A DNA stretch of 64,000 nucleotides from Anaerococcus provencensis (GCF_000312365.2 NZ_HG003687.1:47815-111814); one strand, 5' to 3'; shown: positions 17,936-26,696, counted from the stretch's first letter. The notes: generated from the letters alone by a model not told the origin. Program-made: numbers and translations.

Positions 17936-18011
17936 AGGCTGTTCCTGGAGAATATAATTTATATTATAAAAAGAAAAGTTCCTATTACTTTAAGAAAAGT
18001 TCTCAAAGTTC

Positions 18012-18785
18012 CTAACTTTGCCTCGCCCTAATATATCTCATAGGAGAATATATTGCCCAGGTGGTATTCCATAGCAAGTCTGCTCCCATTACAATTTCAA
18101 TCTTTCCATCATTTAATGATGGGTTTACTTGGGCTTGGGGTAATGTTATGACGTCTTCGTCTATTTTGATACTTAGAGCGGTTTGGTAGGTGAGCTTTTC
18201 CTTGTCTAGGCCTAGCATTTCCATTGTTTCTCTTCTGCCATCTTTGCCTGTTATTTTATCGAATATATTTTGGCTTATTGATGTTACTGGTTTTGATGTG
18301 TCTAGGGCAGCTAGTACTCGCTCTCCCATGAAGTCAACATATAGGACTGGGGAATTTGGTTTATCTTTTGCTTTTGGATCTTTGAAATCATCTACTTGGA
18401 CTTGGAAGTCGCCTATCTTGAGATTGCCCCTAAAGCATAGCTGGGATATGATATTCCAGCCCAATATCATATCTGCAGGAAAGGCGTTACCTTGTGGGTC
18501 TTTTATTAGGTTGAAATTTTCATCCTTTGTCACTACTACTGGTGCGGATCCTATTTCGAGTTCACCTAGATTTAGTCTGATTCTTGCTCGTCTCCATCCC
18601 TTTTTGTCATCTATTGGCTTTTCGTCTATATAGTCTATGTCTATTTGCTCTGCTAGGGATTCTTTGATCAAGGTATTGCCCTTGGTGTCAAACATTGCTG
18701 TTACTGGTATACCTCCTGCCTTTGCCTCTATAAAGACATAGTTTAGGTATTTCGCATCTGAAACTGGTACTTTTGTAAATTTCAT
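18012..18785 (-). CDS. Double retropepsin-like (aspartyl protease fold) protein
   Basis: The 257 residues fall into two similar halves. Each has a hydrophobic-hydrophobic-D-T motif followed later by a hydrophobic glycine loop: VTAMFDTKG (about residue 30) with ADMILGWNII (about 105), and VLAALDTSK (about 160) with IEIVMGADLL (about 230). This is the signature of the retropepsin-like fold, but the usual D-T-G is D-T-K and D-T-S. It has no signal peptide, so it is probably cytoplasmic. Catalysis is uncertain; a non-catalytic binding protein is equally possible. It lies 24 bases after a lipoprotein gene on the same strand. Confidence 0.6.
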   Translation of the reverse strand: MKFTKVPVSDAKYLNYVFIEAKAGGIPVTAMFDTKGNTLIKESLAEQIDIDYIDEKPIDDKKGWRRARIRLNLGELEIGSAPVVVTKDENFNLIKDPQGNAFPADMILGWNIISQLCFRGNLKIGDFQVQVDDFKDPKAKDKPNSPVLYVDFMGERVLAALDTSKPVTSISQNIFDKITGKDGRRETMEMLGLDKEKLTYQTALSIKIDEDVITLPQAQVNPSLNDGKIEIVMGADLLWNTTWAIYSPMRYIRARQS

Positions 18786-18809
18786 TTTTTCTCCTTATTT
18801 TCTCATATC

Positions 18810-19865
18810 TTATAATTTCTTGTTGATTACATCTATTTTTATAATGGCCTCGCCATCAGTATAAAAAACATATTGGGTATCGTTGCCTGCATCAAAGACA
18901 AGGCTAACTTGGCCATTTTTGTCTTTTTTGCCAATAGACATTCTCTGAGGATTTTGATTTTGCTTATCAATTTTCTTAACTTCATCTATGCTCTGGCCTA
19001 GGAATATATTGCCAATGCTTAGGTCAAGGCTCTGGTCACTTGTGATTTTTGCAATTTGCCCATCTTTGATTGCCACATCAAAGTCGTTTGTATTCTTAAT
19101 TACAAATTCTATATCATTAGCATTTTCATCTTTCAAAAACGGCGAATGTAGCTTTATCCTATACTCCTCGTTTGGACCAAGCATCTTATCGCTCACATCT
19201 GTATCAAACTTCGCTCCCAAAAGATCTTCTATCTCGGCTATGGTTTCGGGGAATTTGACACCTTGGCCAAATACTACGAATTCTCCCTCCACATAGGACT
19301 TATCCCTCATAAAGCTTTTGGAAAATATAGCAGCAGACACTAGTTTGTCATTAGAAAAATATAGGGAAACATAGTCGCTTTTTGTTTGATAATTGATATT
19401 TTTTTCCTTATCAGTACTAGCTTCTTCTATATAATATTCATCCAAGACCTTCATAGCCTTTGCATAATCATCTCCAAACTTAAGTCCATTGATCTCAAAG
19501 TCATCATTTAGAACAGAGTTGATATAAACTTCTGTAATAAGTGCATCTTTGGTAGGAATTTCCTTTTCGCTGTTGTTTTTTAAGGATGCACCAAAGTCGG
19601 TACTAGAGGAGGAGAAGTTTACCATTAACTGTTCGTCCTTATTCAAAGTTTCCTTGTAATAATTATTTTCTACTAGCTCTATACCACTTTTTTTAAAGTC
19701 ACTATACTTTAAAGGAAGCTTATAATTTTTGCCAGCTAGACTAAAACTATTTTCCACTTTCTTAGGGCTATCTAGGGGAGCCAGAGAAGTTTTATTATTT
19801 TCCTTGGGATTTTGCCCGCATGATGTTAAAATAATTATAAATAAGACTAACAAAATTTTCTTCAT
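18810..19865 (-). CDS. Lipoprotein of unknown function
   Basis: This 351-residue protein has a short signal and a lipobox at Cys16 (IIILTSC). Two similar segments appear: LNDDFEINGLKFGDDYAKAM (mid-protein) and LSIGNIFLGQSIDEVKKI (near the C-terminus), resembling repeated domains of surface lipoproteins that compare predicted and observed forms. I chose the ATG at 19865 because AGGAAATG precedes it and it gives a proper signal peptide; the longer frame to 19988 does not. It is probably cotranscribed with the retropepsin-like gene. Confidence 0.8.
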   Translation of the reverse strand: MKKILLVLFIIILTSCGQNPKENNKTSLAPLDSPKKVENSFSLAGKNYKLPLKYSDFKKSGIELVENNYYKETLNKDEQLMVNFSSSSTDFGASLKNNSEKEIPTKDALITEVYINSVLNDDFEINGLKFGDDYAKAMKVLDEYYIEEASTDKEKNINYQTKSDYVSLYFSNDKLVSAAIFSKSFMRDKSYVEGEFVVFGQGVKFPETIAEIEDLLGAKFDTDVSDKMLGPNEEYRIKLHSPFLKDENANDIEFVIKNTNDFDVAIKDGQIAKITSDQSLDLSIGNIFLGQSIDEVKKIDKQNQNPQRMSIGKKDKNGQVSLVFDAGNDTQYVFYTDGEAIIKIDVINKKL

Positions 19866-20034
19866 ATCATTTCCTACAATTTTAAAAGTTATTATAATTA
19901 TAATACATTTTCTTTCATAAAAAAAGGCTAAATTTGAACAATGCAACCAGGAGTTTACAAATTTCCAAAACGAATTGCTGGTATGCACCTTTAAGATTTA
20001 ATAAAATGATAGCAGAAAAACAAAGGAGGATTTT

Positions 20035-20937
20035 ATGATATTAGCAGATAAAATTATAAATCTTAGAAAAAAAGAATCTATGACCCAAGAAGACCTGGCC
20101 CACGAAATTGGTGTCAGCCGTCAATCAGTTTCCAAATGGGAAAGCTCTATGGCCATGCCAGACTTAGACAAAATAGTCAAACTTTCTAATATATTTGGAG
20201 TATCCACAGACTTTCTACTAAATGATGACCTAGGCATGGAGAATATTATAGTAAATGATAATGAGGAAAGCAAAGAAAGATTGGTTGACTTCGCAGCTCT
20301 TAACGAATATTATGATAGCTACGAAAAAATAGCAAGATCAATTGCCCTTGCCATTCCACTTTTTATCCTATCTTCATTACCAGTCCTAATATTAGGAGGA
20401 ACTAATGAAGGCTTGGCAATAGTTCTCACCTTGATACTTGTAGCCATATCTGTTGCTACATGTATACACGCAGGATTTGTTTCAGATGCTATAGATTATG
20501 TAGAAAAAGAATCCTACACCTTTGCCTATGGAGTAGAGGGAGTCATCAAGAAAAACCTTGATGCCTATATGCCGACATTAAAAAGAAATGTCATAATAGC
20601 AGTACTTTTATACATCCTATCCCCAATAGGATATGTAGTAGAAAACCCAGCAAAAGATGGATATAACATAGTATTTCTAGTCCTAATAGCCCTAGCAACT
20701 TCCCTTATATCCTACACCCTTATCAAATATTCATCCCTACGCGATATTTTGGCATACAGGGACCCAAAGAAACAAAAGAAAGAATCCTGGATGAACAAGT
20801 TTTCAGCCATACTTTGGATATCAACCATAGCAATTTTCCTAATCTATAGCTACACAAGTGGCAATTGGGGCAGAAGCTGGCTTATATTTGTCATAGCTGG
20901 CGTTATCCAAATAGCAGTTTCAATTATCTTTGATTAA
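20035..20937 (+). CDS. XRE-family regulator fused to a membrane domain
   Basis: The 300-residue protein has an N-terminal helix-turn-helix (residues about 1-65, MTQEDLAHEIGVSRQSVSKWE), a linker, then about six hydrophobic helices (residues 100-300). Such membrane-tethered XRE regulators are common in Firmicutes and probably link an envelope signal to nearby genes. It is divergent from the lipoprotein gene at 19865 and has its own terminator. Confidence 0.88.
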   Translation: MILADKIINLRKKESMTQEDLAHEIGVSRQSVSKWESSMAMPDLDKIVKLSNIFGVSTDFLLNDDLGMENIIVNDNEESKERLVDFAALNEYYDSYEKIARSIALAIPLFILSSLPVLILGGTNEGLAIVLTLILVAISVATCIHAGFVSDAIDYVEKESYTFAYGVEGVIKKNLDAYMPTLKRNVIIAVLLYILSPIGYVVENPAKDGYNIVFLVLIALATSLISYTLIKYSSLRDILAYRDPKKQKKESWMNKFSAILWISTIAIFLIYSYTSGNWGRSWLIFVIAGVIQIAVSIIFD

Positions 20938-20949
20938 ATAATACAAGCT

Positions 20950-20977
20950 AACAGGTGTCAATTGGCACCTGTTTTTT
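20950..20977 (+). terminator. Terminator of the membrane XRE regulator
   Basis: ACAGGTG-tcaattgg-CACCTGTTTTTT. Confidence 0.9.
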
Positions 20978-21031
20978 GTCGGGAATTTTCATCCTTTTTT
21001 TCTATATAAGTATAGAAGGGAGGTGAAAACC

Positions 21032-21100
21032 ATGGAAGTAATCTGTATCTACAAAGAAGAAGACGAAGATAAAGAAGACAAAGAGGACGACAACAAATAG
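21032..21100 (+). CDS. Very short acidic peptide (22 aa)
   Basis: An ATG follows a strong GGGAGGTGAAAACC site. The peptide is MEVICIYKEEDEDKED... with a highly acidic and basic tail. It is the first frame of the lysis-like cassette. The function is unknown; it could be a real leader peptide or a remnant. Confidence 0.4.
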   Translation: MEVICIYKEEDEDKEDKEDDNK

Positions 21101-21218
21101 GAATGCGACAAGTTTTTTCGCCCTATGGAAAAATTCTTTAGCGCGAAATAGTTTTTCTACTAGTATATACTTCTAGAAATCCATGACCATCCTGCAAATC
21201 ACAAGTAAGGAGGTATAT

Positions 21219-21347
21219 ATGGATATAACAAAACTAATCGGAGACCTAGGCTTTCCAATAGTGATCACTCTGATACTAATCTATCAGATAGATGGAAAGC
21301 TTGACCAAATCCTAAAAGAAATCAGAGAAATCAAAAATGACCAATAA
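21219..21347 (+). CDS. YvrJ/holin-like small membrane protein
   Basis: This 42-residue protein follows AAGGAGGTATAT. It has one membrane segment (GFPIVITLILIYQIDGKLD) and then a charged helix, the pattern of YvrJ- and Bhl-like small phage proteins found beside endolysins. The stop is 9 bases before the endolysin start. A holin role is inferred from context. Confidence 0.6.
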   Translation: MDITKLIGDLGFPIVITLILIYQIDGKLDQILKEIREIKNDQ

Positions 21348-21356
21348 GGAGGGCAT

Positions 21357-22037
21357 ATGCCATCAATTGACAAAATGCTAGCCTTTGCCAGATCCAAACA
21401 CCACAAGGTGAAATATTCCATGGCCTACCCAGCTCGTCTGGGTCCAGGCTCCATGGACTGCTCATCCTTTGTCTACTATAGCCTCATAGCAGGGGGATTC
21501 TTGCCAGCCAACACCACCATAGGCAACACAGAAACCCTATACAAAGAAAAAGGCAAGGCCTTAGAAGAAATCTACTCCTACCAAGAAATCTTGCCCGGAG
21601 ATATATTTATCAGGGGCATAGAGGGTAGATCTGCCGGAGCGGGAGGACACACGGGGATTTTCACCAGAAAAGGGGAAATCATCCACTGCAACGCCCTAAA
21701 TAACACCGTAACCATCAACAACGAATCATCCTTCATCAGATATTTCTTGGACTGCAAGCGTTCATATGCCGAGCGCTACTTTAGGCCTGTAGGCAAAAGC
21801 GAGCAAAAATATATCAACAAAACTGGCAAGGCCATAGTCCACTACCCAACCAATGTCAGAGCCTACCCCTCAACCAAGGCCCCAATCGTAGCCACCTATC
21901 CAGCCAATTCCACCATCTACTATGATAGAATCCTTGTGGCAAACGGCTATTGGTGGCTATCATACATCGGCCAAAGCTCTGGCAAAAGAAGATATGTAGC
22001 CTACAAAGACAACAAAAATTCCTGGATTAGCCTCTAA
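21357..22037 (+). CDS. Phage-type peptidoglycan amidohydrolase (endolysin) with SH3 domain
   Basis: The 226-residue enzyme has an NlpC/P60-like amidase_5 domain: catalytic Cys in SMDCSSFVYY (about residue 35), His in AGGHTGIF (about 97) and a later polar residue. A C-terminal SH3_5-type wall-binding region follows (about residues 160-226, NVRAYPSTKAPIVATYPANS). There is no signal peptide, as in endolysins that need a holin. It sits in a three-gene cassette with a holin-like protein. No other phage genes flank it, so it is a domesticated or residual lysis module. Confidence 0.85.
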   Translation: MPSIDKMLAFARSKHHKVKYSMAYPARLGPGSMDCSSFVYYSLIAGGFLPANTTIGNTETLYKEKGKALEEIYSYQEILPGDIFIRGIEGRSAGAGGHTGIFTRKGEIIHCNALNNTVTINNESSFIRYFLDCKRSYAERYFRPVGKSEQKYINKTGKAIVHYPTNVRAYPSTKAPIVATYPANSTIYYDRILVANGYWWLSYIGQSSGKRRYVAYKDNKNSWISL

Positions 22038-22100
22038 AAGCTGGCATTATGGGTATAAATAAAGCAAATAATCACACTTACCCAGATAAAGGAGGCTATT

Positions 22101-22874
22101 TTGGCTGATAAAAATACACAAAATCAAAACGAAAAAGTAGAACAAAATAAAAATGCAGAAGCTTTAAGAAAAGACCTAGACCAAGGCGAAGAACTATACA
22201 CAGGCTTTGGCTTTAGCAACATAGACACAGACGTAGAAGTCCAAAGCCCAGACCAAGCAAGCTCTATTGAAAAAGAAGAAAAAATCTTAGAAAAACCAAA
22301 CTTAACAATAATAGATGATAGAAAAGAAGAGGAAGTAAAAGAGATCGAAATAAGGACAAAAGAAAGCACAGAAAGAAAAATCTCCTCAAAAATCACCAGC
22401 GAAAAAAGAGAAATACCAAAAGAAACAAAGGTAGTCATAGAGCCTCACCAAGGAAACATCAGAAGTCACCAATCCACTATGGATGGGAGAGAAGTACAAA
22501 CAAAGTATCTCCTAGAAACAGAAGAGGGAAAGTCTTATCAAAGACCAATAACAAAGACTTACAGCGAAAGCTATAATAAAGTAAACAAAAACGTACAAAG
22601 ATATGCCAACAAACAAAGCCCAGACTATGAACTCCAAGGCGTATACTTCACCAACAAACATCAAACAACCAACCCCCTAAGCCTCAAAAACCCACTAAAC
22701 CAACACCCAACCATAAACCCAATACCAATCAAACGCCACTACAAAAATATAAAAACCAGCAAGAAAAAACAAATCCCATGGAAACCAATAGCCCTAGGCC
22801 TAGCCGCAACCATAGGAGCCTTCAAAATAATCACAGCAATCACAGATGATGAAGATGAAGGATTTATCTTTTAG
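22101..22874 (+). CDS. Hypothetical membrane-anchored, mostly disordered protein
   Basis: The 257-residue protein starts at TTG after AAAGGAGGCTATT. The first 130 residues are acidic and low in complexity, the middle is rich in Asn, Thr, Tyr and Gln, and a single C-terminal membrane segment (PWKPIALGLAATIGAFKII) is followed by an acidic tail DDEDEGFIF. It has no signal peptide, so it is probably tail-anchored with the bulk in the cytoplasm. No family is recognised. It follows the endolysin gene and ends in a strong terminator. Confidence 0.65.
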   Translation: MADKNTQNQNEKVEQNKNAEALRKDLDQGEELYTGFGFSNIDTDVEVQSPDQASSIEKEEKILEKPNLTIIDDRKEEEVKEIEIRTKESTERKISSKITSEKREIPKETKVVIEPHQGNIRSHQSTMDGREVQTKYLLETEEGKSYQRPITKTYSESYNKVNKNVQRYANKQSPDYELQGVYFTNKHQTTNPLSLKNPLNQHPTINPIPIKRHYKNIKTSKKKQIPWKPIALGLAATIGAFKIITAITDDEDEGFIF

Positions 22875-22886
22875 CAAAAGAAACAA

Positions 22887-22918
22887 AACGCACTAAGAAA
22901 AAAATGGTGCGTTTTTTT
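22887..22918 (+). terminator. Terminator
   Basis: AACGCAC pairs with GTGCGTT, followed by seven T. Confidence 0.85.
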
Positions 22919-22982
22919 AATAAAAACTTTTAGAAAAAATCTTTTTTATGATATGTTAGTATTGAACATATATATTCTCCCA

Positions 22983-23025
22983 CACCTGTCATCCTCGAGG
23001 GAACGGATGTGACCGAAGGATCTTT
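22983..23025. repeat. REP-like repeat, left outer arm of element copy 4
   Basis: CCTGTCATCCTCGAGGGA is followed by GACCGAAGGATCTTT. It is the inverted partner of 23698-23825. Confidence 0.72.
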
Positions 23026-23079
23026 TTAAAGAAATCATAAAAGAAAATATTTTTCTTTACTATACTATCAAAAGAGAAT

Positions 23080-23650
23080 GAATATCTTTTATTCTTTTAT
23101 AGGTTAGGGCTGTACCTTCGACCTAAGGGGGTAGGGTCGAGGGGTAGCGGAGACCCCTACGTCCCTTCCCCCTTACACCCCCAAACCCTTTTTACCCCCC
23201 CCCACCGCCACTGCGTGGTGCGCAGAGCAGTAGAAGTTCGCTCCGCGAATTCTTTTGTTTGTACTGGTAATACACTATTCACTGCACCACTAAGCCTACA
23301 AATAAAGAACCCATAGGTTATAGTGGTGGGAAAATTGTGCTGTTTTCAAATTGCAGAATTTCGTTAAGAAATCGCACTGTTTGAGCGTAGCGAGTTTGCG
23401 ATTTTAGAAATTCAAGATTTAGAAAACACCAATTTTTATAGTATATACTATGGTTTCACCCTATCAAATCGCCAGAATTTGCAAAGCAAATTCTTACAGA
23501 TTTTAGCACCACGCAGTGGCCGTTTCGAGGGGGTAGCAGAAAAAGGGGGTATAAGGGGGAAAACCGGTTGGGGAGAATCGGAACTCCCCTGGGTTTTCCC
23601 CCTTAGGACGAAGCTAAAACCTTAAATTATAAACAAATAAAAGATATCTA
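23080..23650. repeat. Large nested-palindrome repeat element, copy 4
   Basis: ATATCTTTTATTC on the left and ATAAAAGATATC on the right are inverted. The left arm CGACCTAAGGGGGTAGGG and right arm GGGGAAAACCGG match copy 3. It has the conserved core (23330-23460) but no REP-like pair in the centre, so it is shorter. With the outer REP-like arms the palindrome runs 22983-23825. Confidence 0.82.
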
Positions 23651-23697
23651 TCCCTTTATAATTAACAAAGAGATATTAATTTTCAAATCTCTTTAAT

Positions 23698-23825
23698 AAA
23701 GATCCTTCGGTTGTGTTCACTCCTTCGGTCGGCTCCGTTAGCCAAATCGTAGATTTGGACTTCGCGACATTTGACCTACCATCAATTCTCATATGAGAAT
23801 TGGGTTAGGTCAAGAAGGATGACAG
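23698..23825. repeat. REP-like repeat, right outer arm of element copy 4 (expanded)
   Basis: GATCCTTCGG on the left and GGATGACAGG on the right enclose an extra hairpin (CCAAATCGTAGATTTGG) and a second one (CAATTCTCATATGAGAATTG). Confidence 0.65.
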
Positions 23826-24011
23826 GTGTAGTGGATAACAAACATTAATAATTAAAAAACACAATAAAACACTATATCAAAAACGAAAGAAAATCATAAA
23901 TAGAGGGTCGTAAACCCTCTGTTCAAAGCTCACACTTTATGGCACACTTAAAGTCTGATATAGACATCAAAGGTCATTTATTGTAAAATTATTACAGAAA
24001 GGAGACTCCTT

Positions 24012-24524
24012 ATGTACCATATCATAGCTGTGCTTCCAGAAGAAGTGAAAGGATTTGGCTTGTGTGCTCGTATCTATACCGAGACAAGAACCTACATAGA
24101 TGAGAAAACACCGACACATTTTTTAAATACTCTATACAAAGAAAAGGGCAGGTCAAAGAAAATTATGGACCAGAAATTTAAGTCCATTACCCAAATGTCA
24201 AGGAATATTCCCTACACCATCGACCAAAACCATGTGTTTTTTGGCTTCAAATACCGCAAGGCCATTTACGACAAGGAGGGGCGTGGCTTTGTCAATGTCA
24301 CTTGGGTTGACCATATCGAAGGTTCTCAGATCATCCTAAGATCAGGCGAAGCAATATCGACCTTAAACAAAGCACCAAGCCTCGTCCAAAACAGAAACAA
24401 TGCCCTATTAATGCTATATAGAGAAATCTCTGAGATCAATTATGACAACTTTACAACCATCAGATACATCAATGCCAACATAATAAATGACAAAAGTTAC
24501 AAAATTGAAACAAAAAAGCCTTGA
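24012..24524 (+). CDS. comK: ComK-like competence transcription factor
   Basis: The 170-residue protein follows the ComK order: an early IAVLPEEVKG, a central DQNHVFFGFKYRKA, then FVNVTWVDHI, an R-S-G motif and SLVQNRNNALLMLYREI near the end. These match the pattern of Bacillus ComK (IAVLPEE, NQIFLFPT, GWISHVHV, SFENQVYRTAWLRTK). ComK activates DNA-uptake genes. It has a strong ribosome site (AAAGGAGACTCCTT). It stands alone between repeats and a candidate RNA. The assignment is by motif only. Confidence 0.65.
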   Translation: MYHIIAVLPEEVKGFGLCARIYTETRTYIDEKTPTHFLNTLYKEKGRSKKIMDQKFKSITQMSRNIPYTIDQNHVFFGFKYRKAIYDKEGRGFVNVTWVDHIEGSQIILRSGEAISTLNKAPSLVQNRNNALLMLYREISEINYDNFTTIRYINANIINDKSYKIETKKP

Positions 24525-24548
24525 CACTTTCATTTACAATGCTAAAAT
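24521..24548 (+). promoter_or_regulatory. Promoter of the candidate structured RNA
   Basis: TTGACA (24521-24526) overlaps the comK-like stop codon; a 16-base spacer leads to TAAAAT (24543-24548). The predicted start is about 24555. Confidence 0.65.
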
Positions 24549-24554
24549 ATAAGT

Positions 24555-24740
24555 GAACTATCTATAATCATTTGCCATTTCTATTGTAATGTATAGACAA
24601 ATGATTGAAAATAGATTAAGAAAGCATGGGCTGAAATCTTAATCATGAGTGCAAGCAAATACTGATAGTTTACCAAAGACCATAGGCAAATATATAGAAA
24701 ATAAATATATCTATAAAATTATTGGCCAAGGTCTTATAAA
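24555..24740 (+). ncRNA. Candidate structured RNA with a three-way junction
   Basis: The predicted start coincides with the base of a closing stem: GAACTATC (24555-24562) pairs with GATAGTTT (24664-24671). Two arms branch from it: AATCATTTG/CAAATGATT (24566-24606), extended inward by TCTAT/ATAGA, and GATTAAGA/TCTTAATC (24614-24644) with loop AAGCATGGGCTGAAA. A 19-base single strand follows the second arm. A further hairpin AAGACC/GGTCTT spans 24676-24735. I do not recognise a known class. The 3' end is not defined, and no U-rich terminator is visible. It could be a free RNA or a riboswitch-like leader for the surface protein. Confidence 0.5.
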
Positions 24741-24850
24741 TCTTTCATATTGCCAATATGATAAAATACCCATTTGTAACCATTATGAAGACAATATGTC
24801 TATTCTTTGATAGATATTTTTTAGAAATATTTATTTTTTTAAACAAATGT

Positions 24851-24879
24851 GTTGCAAAAATGTAGAATCTAGGGTAATA
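24851..24879 (+). promoter_or_regulatory. Promoter of the alanine-rich surface protein
   Basis: TTGCAA, 17 bases and TAATAT lie about 75 bases before the start codon. The leader holds an ACTAATT/AATTAGT hairpin. Confidence 0.5.
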
Positions 24880-24954
24880 TAGAAAGTGTAAAGTGAGTAC
24901 TAATTAAAATAATTAGTAAATTAAAACGAGAAAACAAAAAGGAGAATATTTCTA

Positions 24955-26322
24955 ATGAAAAGAAATAAAATCGCAGCTGGTGCATTAGCATTAGCTCTAG
25001 GACTTGGTGCAGTTGCACCTTCATTCGCAGCTGATACAAAAGTATCTGCAGAATTCACATATGACTACAAATTAGCTAAAAACGACTTTATCGAAAAATG
25101 GAATGCTTTAAGAGCAGCTGAAAAAGCTGTTGAAACAGCTAAAGCTAACGAAGAAGTAGCTAAAAAAGCTTACGAAGATGCTCTTGCAAAATTAGCAGTA
25201 TTAGAAGCTAGATATGGCAAAACACCAGGAAAATATGCTGATACACCATACCAAGAAGATCTTGATCGTGCTATGAATGAAAAAGCAGCAGCAGTAGCAA
25301 AATATGAAGCAAATGCTGGTAGCTTTAGCAACAAACCAAATTATGATGTTCTAACAGCTAAATACATTGACAATCTATCAAAATATATCAATAAAGATGT
25401 AGATCTTCCAGCACAAGAAGCTCAAGCTGAAGCTCTTAAAGACATCATTGCTCTAAATGAAAAAGTAGCAAAATATGAAGAAGAAATCAAAGGTGTTGAA
25501 GATAAGAGAGCTGAACTTCAATCTGAAGTTTCTAGAAGACTTGGTGATTACAACGAAGCTGTAAATAAGAGACAAGAAGCTCAAAAAGCTCTAGCAGCAG
25601 CTCAAGCTAAATACGACGCAGCTAAAGAAAAACTTGTTAAAGAAGGTGTTTCTGTAGACGTAATCAACAGAGCTGAAAAAGCTGGCGACATCACACTTAT
25701 CTTTGAAAATGTTAAACCAGCAAAACCAGCTGACAAAGATGAAATCAAACCAGAAACAAGAGCAGCTCTAGAAAAAGCTATCCTTGACGCTAAGATTCAA
25801 ATCAAAGCTGTTGAAACATTAAAGAAAACAACACCAAAAACAATCGCTAAAGTTGTTGACAAACTTGACAAACTAGTTAAAGATGCTGAAGCAACAATCA
25901 AAGTATCTGAAGAACTTCTAGGCAAAAAAGCAGCTCTTAACCTAGTATCTACAGCATACGCTGCTGAAGAAGAAAAATCAGCTGAAGAAAAAGCTAAAGA
26001 ATTAACAGAAAAATTAAACGAAAAAACAAAAGAGATCGAAGATACTCTTAAAGAAAACGAAAAAAATCAACCAGCTGAAGAAGAAGTAAAACCAGAAGAC
26101 GATAAAAAAGACGAAAAAAAACCAGCTGACGACAAAAAAGATGAAGAAAAACCAGCTGAAGATAAAAAAGAAGATAAAAAAGAAGAAAAAACAACTACAA
26201 CAACAAAAGTAGTTAAAAAAGCTGGTAATAACGCTAAAACAGGTATCGCTGGCGTAGCTGGCGTAGCAGGCGTTCTAGCAGCAGCTTCAGTTGCATACGC
26301 AGCAAGCAAAAAAAATAACTAA
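24955..26322 (+). CDS. Alanine/lysine-rich coiled-coil surface protein
   Basis: The 455-residue protein has a signal peptide cleaved near SFAAD (about residue 26), long heptad-type helices (about 40-330), an acidic Pro-Glu-Lys-Asp linker (about 340-420) and a C-terminal NAKTG followed by a small-residue hydrophobic helix and KK. That last part resembles a variant sortase signal. Residues near 265-325 form a domain shared with the lipoprotein at 31227. Codon use is strongly biased (GCT, GAA, AAA), typical of a very highly expressed protein. It is probably an abundant cell-wall or envelope protein; the binding partner is unknown. Confidence 0.85.
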   Translation: MKRNKIAAGALALALGLGAVAPSFAADTKVSAEFTYDYKLAKNDFIEKWNALRAAEKAVETAKANEEVAKKAYEDALAKLAVLEARYGKTPGKYADTPYQEDLDRAMNEKAAAVAKYEANAGSFSNKPNYDVLTAKYIDNLSKYINKDVDLPAQEAQAEALKDIIALNEKVAKYEEEIKGVEDKRAELQSEVSRRLGDYNEAVNKRQEAQKALAAAQAKYDAAKEKLVKEGVSVDVINRAEKAGDITLIFENVKPAKPADKDEIKPETRAALEKAILDAKIQIKAVETLKKTTPKTIAKVVDKLDKLVKDAEATIKVSEELLGKKAALNLVSTAYAAEEEKSAEEKAKELTEKLNEKTKEIEDTLKENEKNQPAEEEVKPEDDKKDEKKPADDKKDEEKPAEDKKEDKKEEKTTTTTKVVKKAGNNAKTGIAGVAGVAGVLAAASVAYAASKKNN

Positions 26323-26417
26323 TTAATAGTTATAAAAAAGAGCCCACAACAGAGTGCACTCAATAAGGCTTACAAATAAATAAAGAAAAGTAACGCGCGG
26401 TACTCACTTGAAAAAAC

Positions 26418-26446
26418 CATCCACAGCAATGTGGATGATTTTTTTG
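26418..26446 (+). terminator. Terminator of the surface protein gene
   Basis: CATCCAC-agcaat-GTGGATG is followed by a T run. Confidence 0.9.
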
Positions 26447-26606
26447 CCAAAAAATCAGAAAAACGCCTTTTAAATACATTAATAATCGCCACCACTTATA
26501 TTTTCATACACGCCCTGTAATCCTAAATGGAAGGTCTTTTTAAAAATGCAAGAAGAAAATATTATATTAAATACAAATTTTTTTCAGGGCTTACATTCTT
26601 CACCAC

Positions 26607-26655
26607 ACCTGTCATCCTAGAGGGAGGCCTTAAAGGCCGACCGAAGGATCTTTAT
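26607..26655. repeat. REP-like repeat, left outer arm of element copy 5
   Basis: CTGTCATCCTAGAGGGAGGC and GACCGAAGGATCTTTATA enclose a small GGCC stem. Confidence 0.7.
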
Positions 26656-26696
26656 AAAAAATTCCCAAAAAATATATTTTTCCACTTTTAAAGTGA

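Noticed and set aside
21032-22874. Complete prophage
   Set aside because: Only a lysis-like cassette is present; there are no structural, packaging, integration or replication genes around it.
24555-24740. 6S RNA, SRP RNA or tmRNA
   Set aside because: There is no large central bubble, no SRP Alu/S-domain motif and no tRNA-like ends; the three-way junction does not fit these classes.
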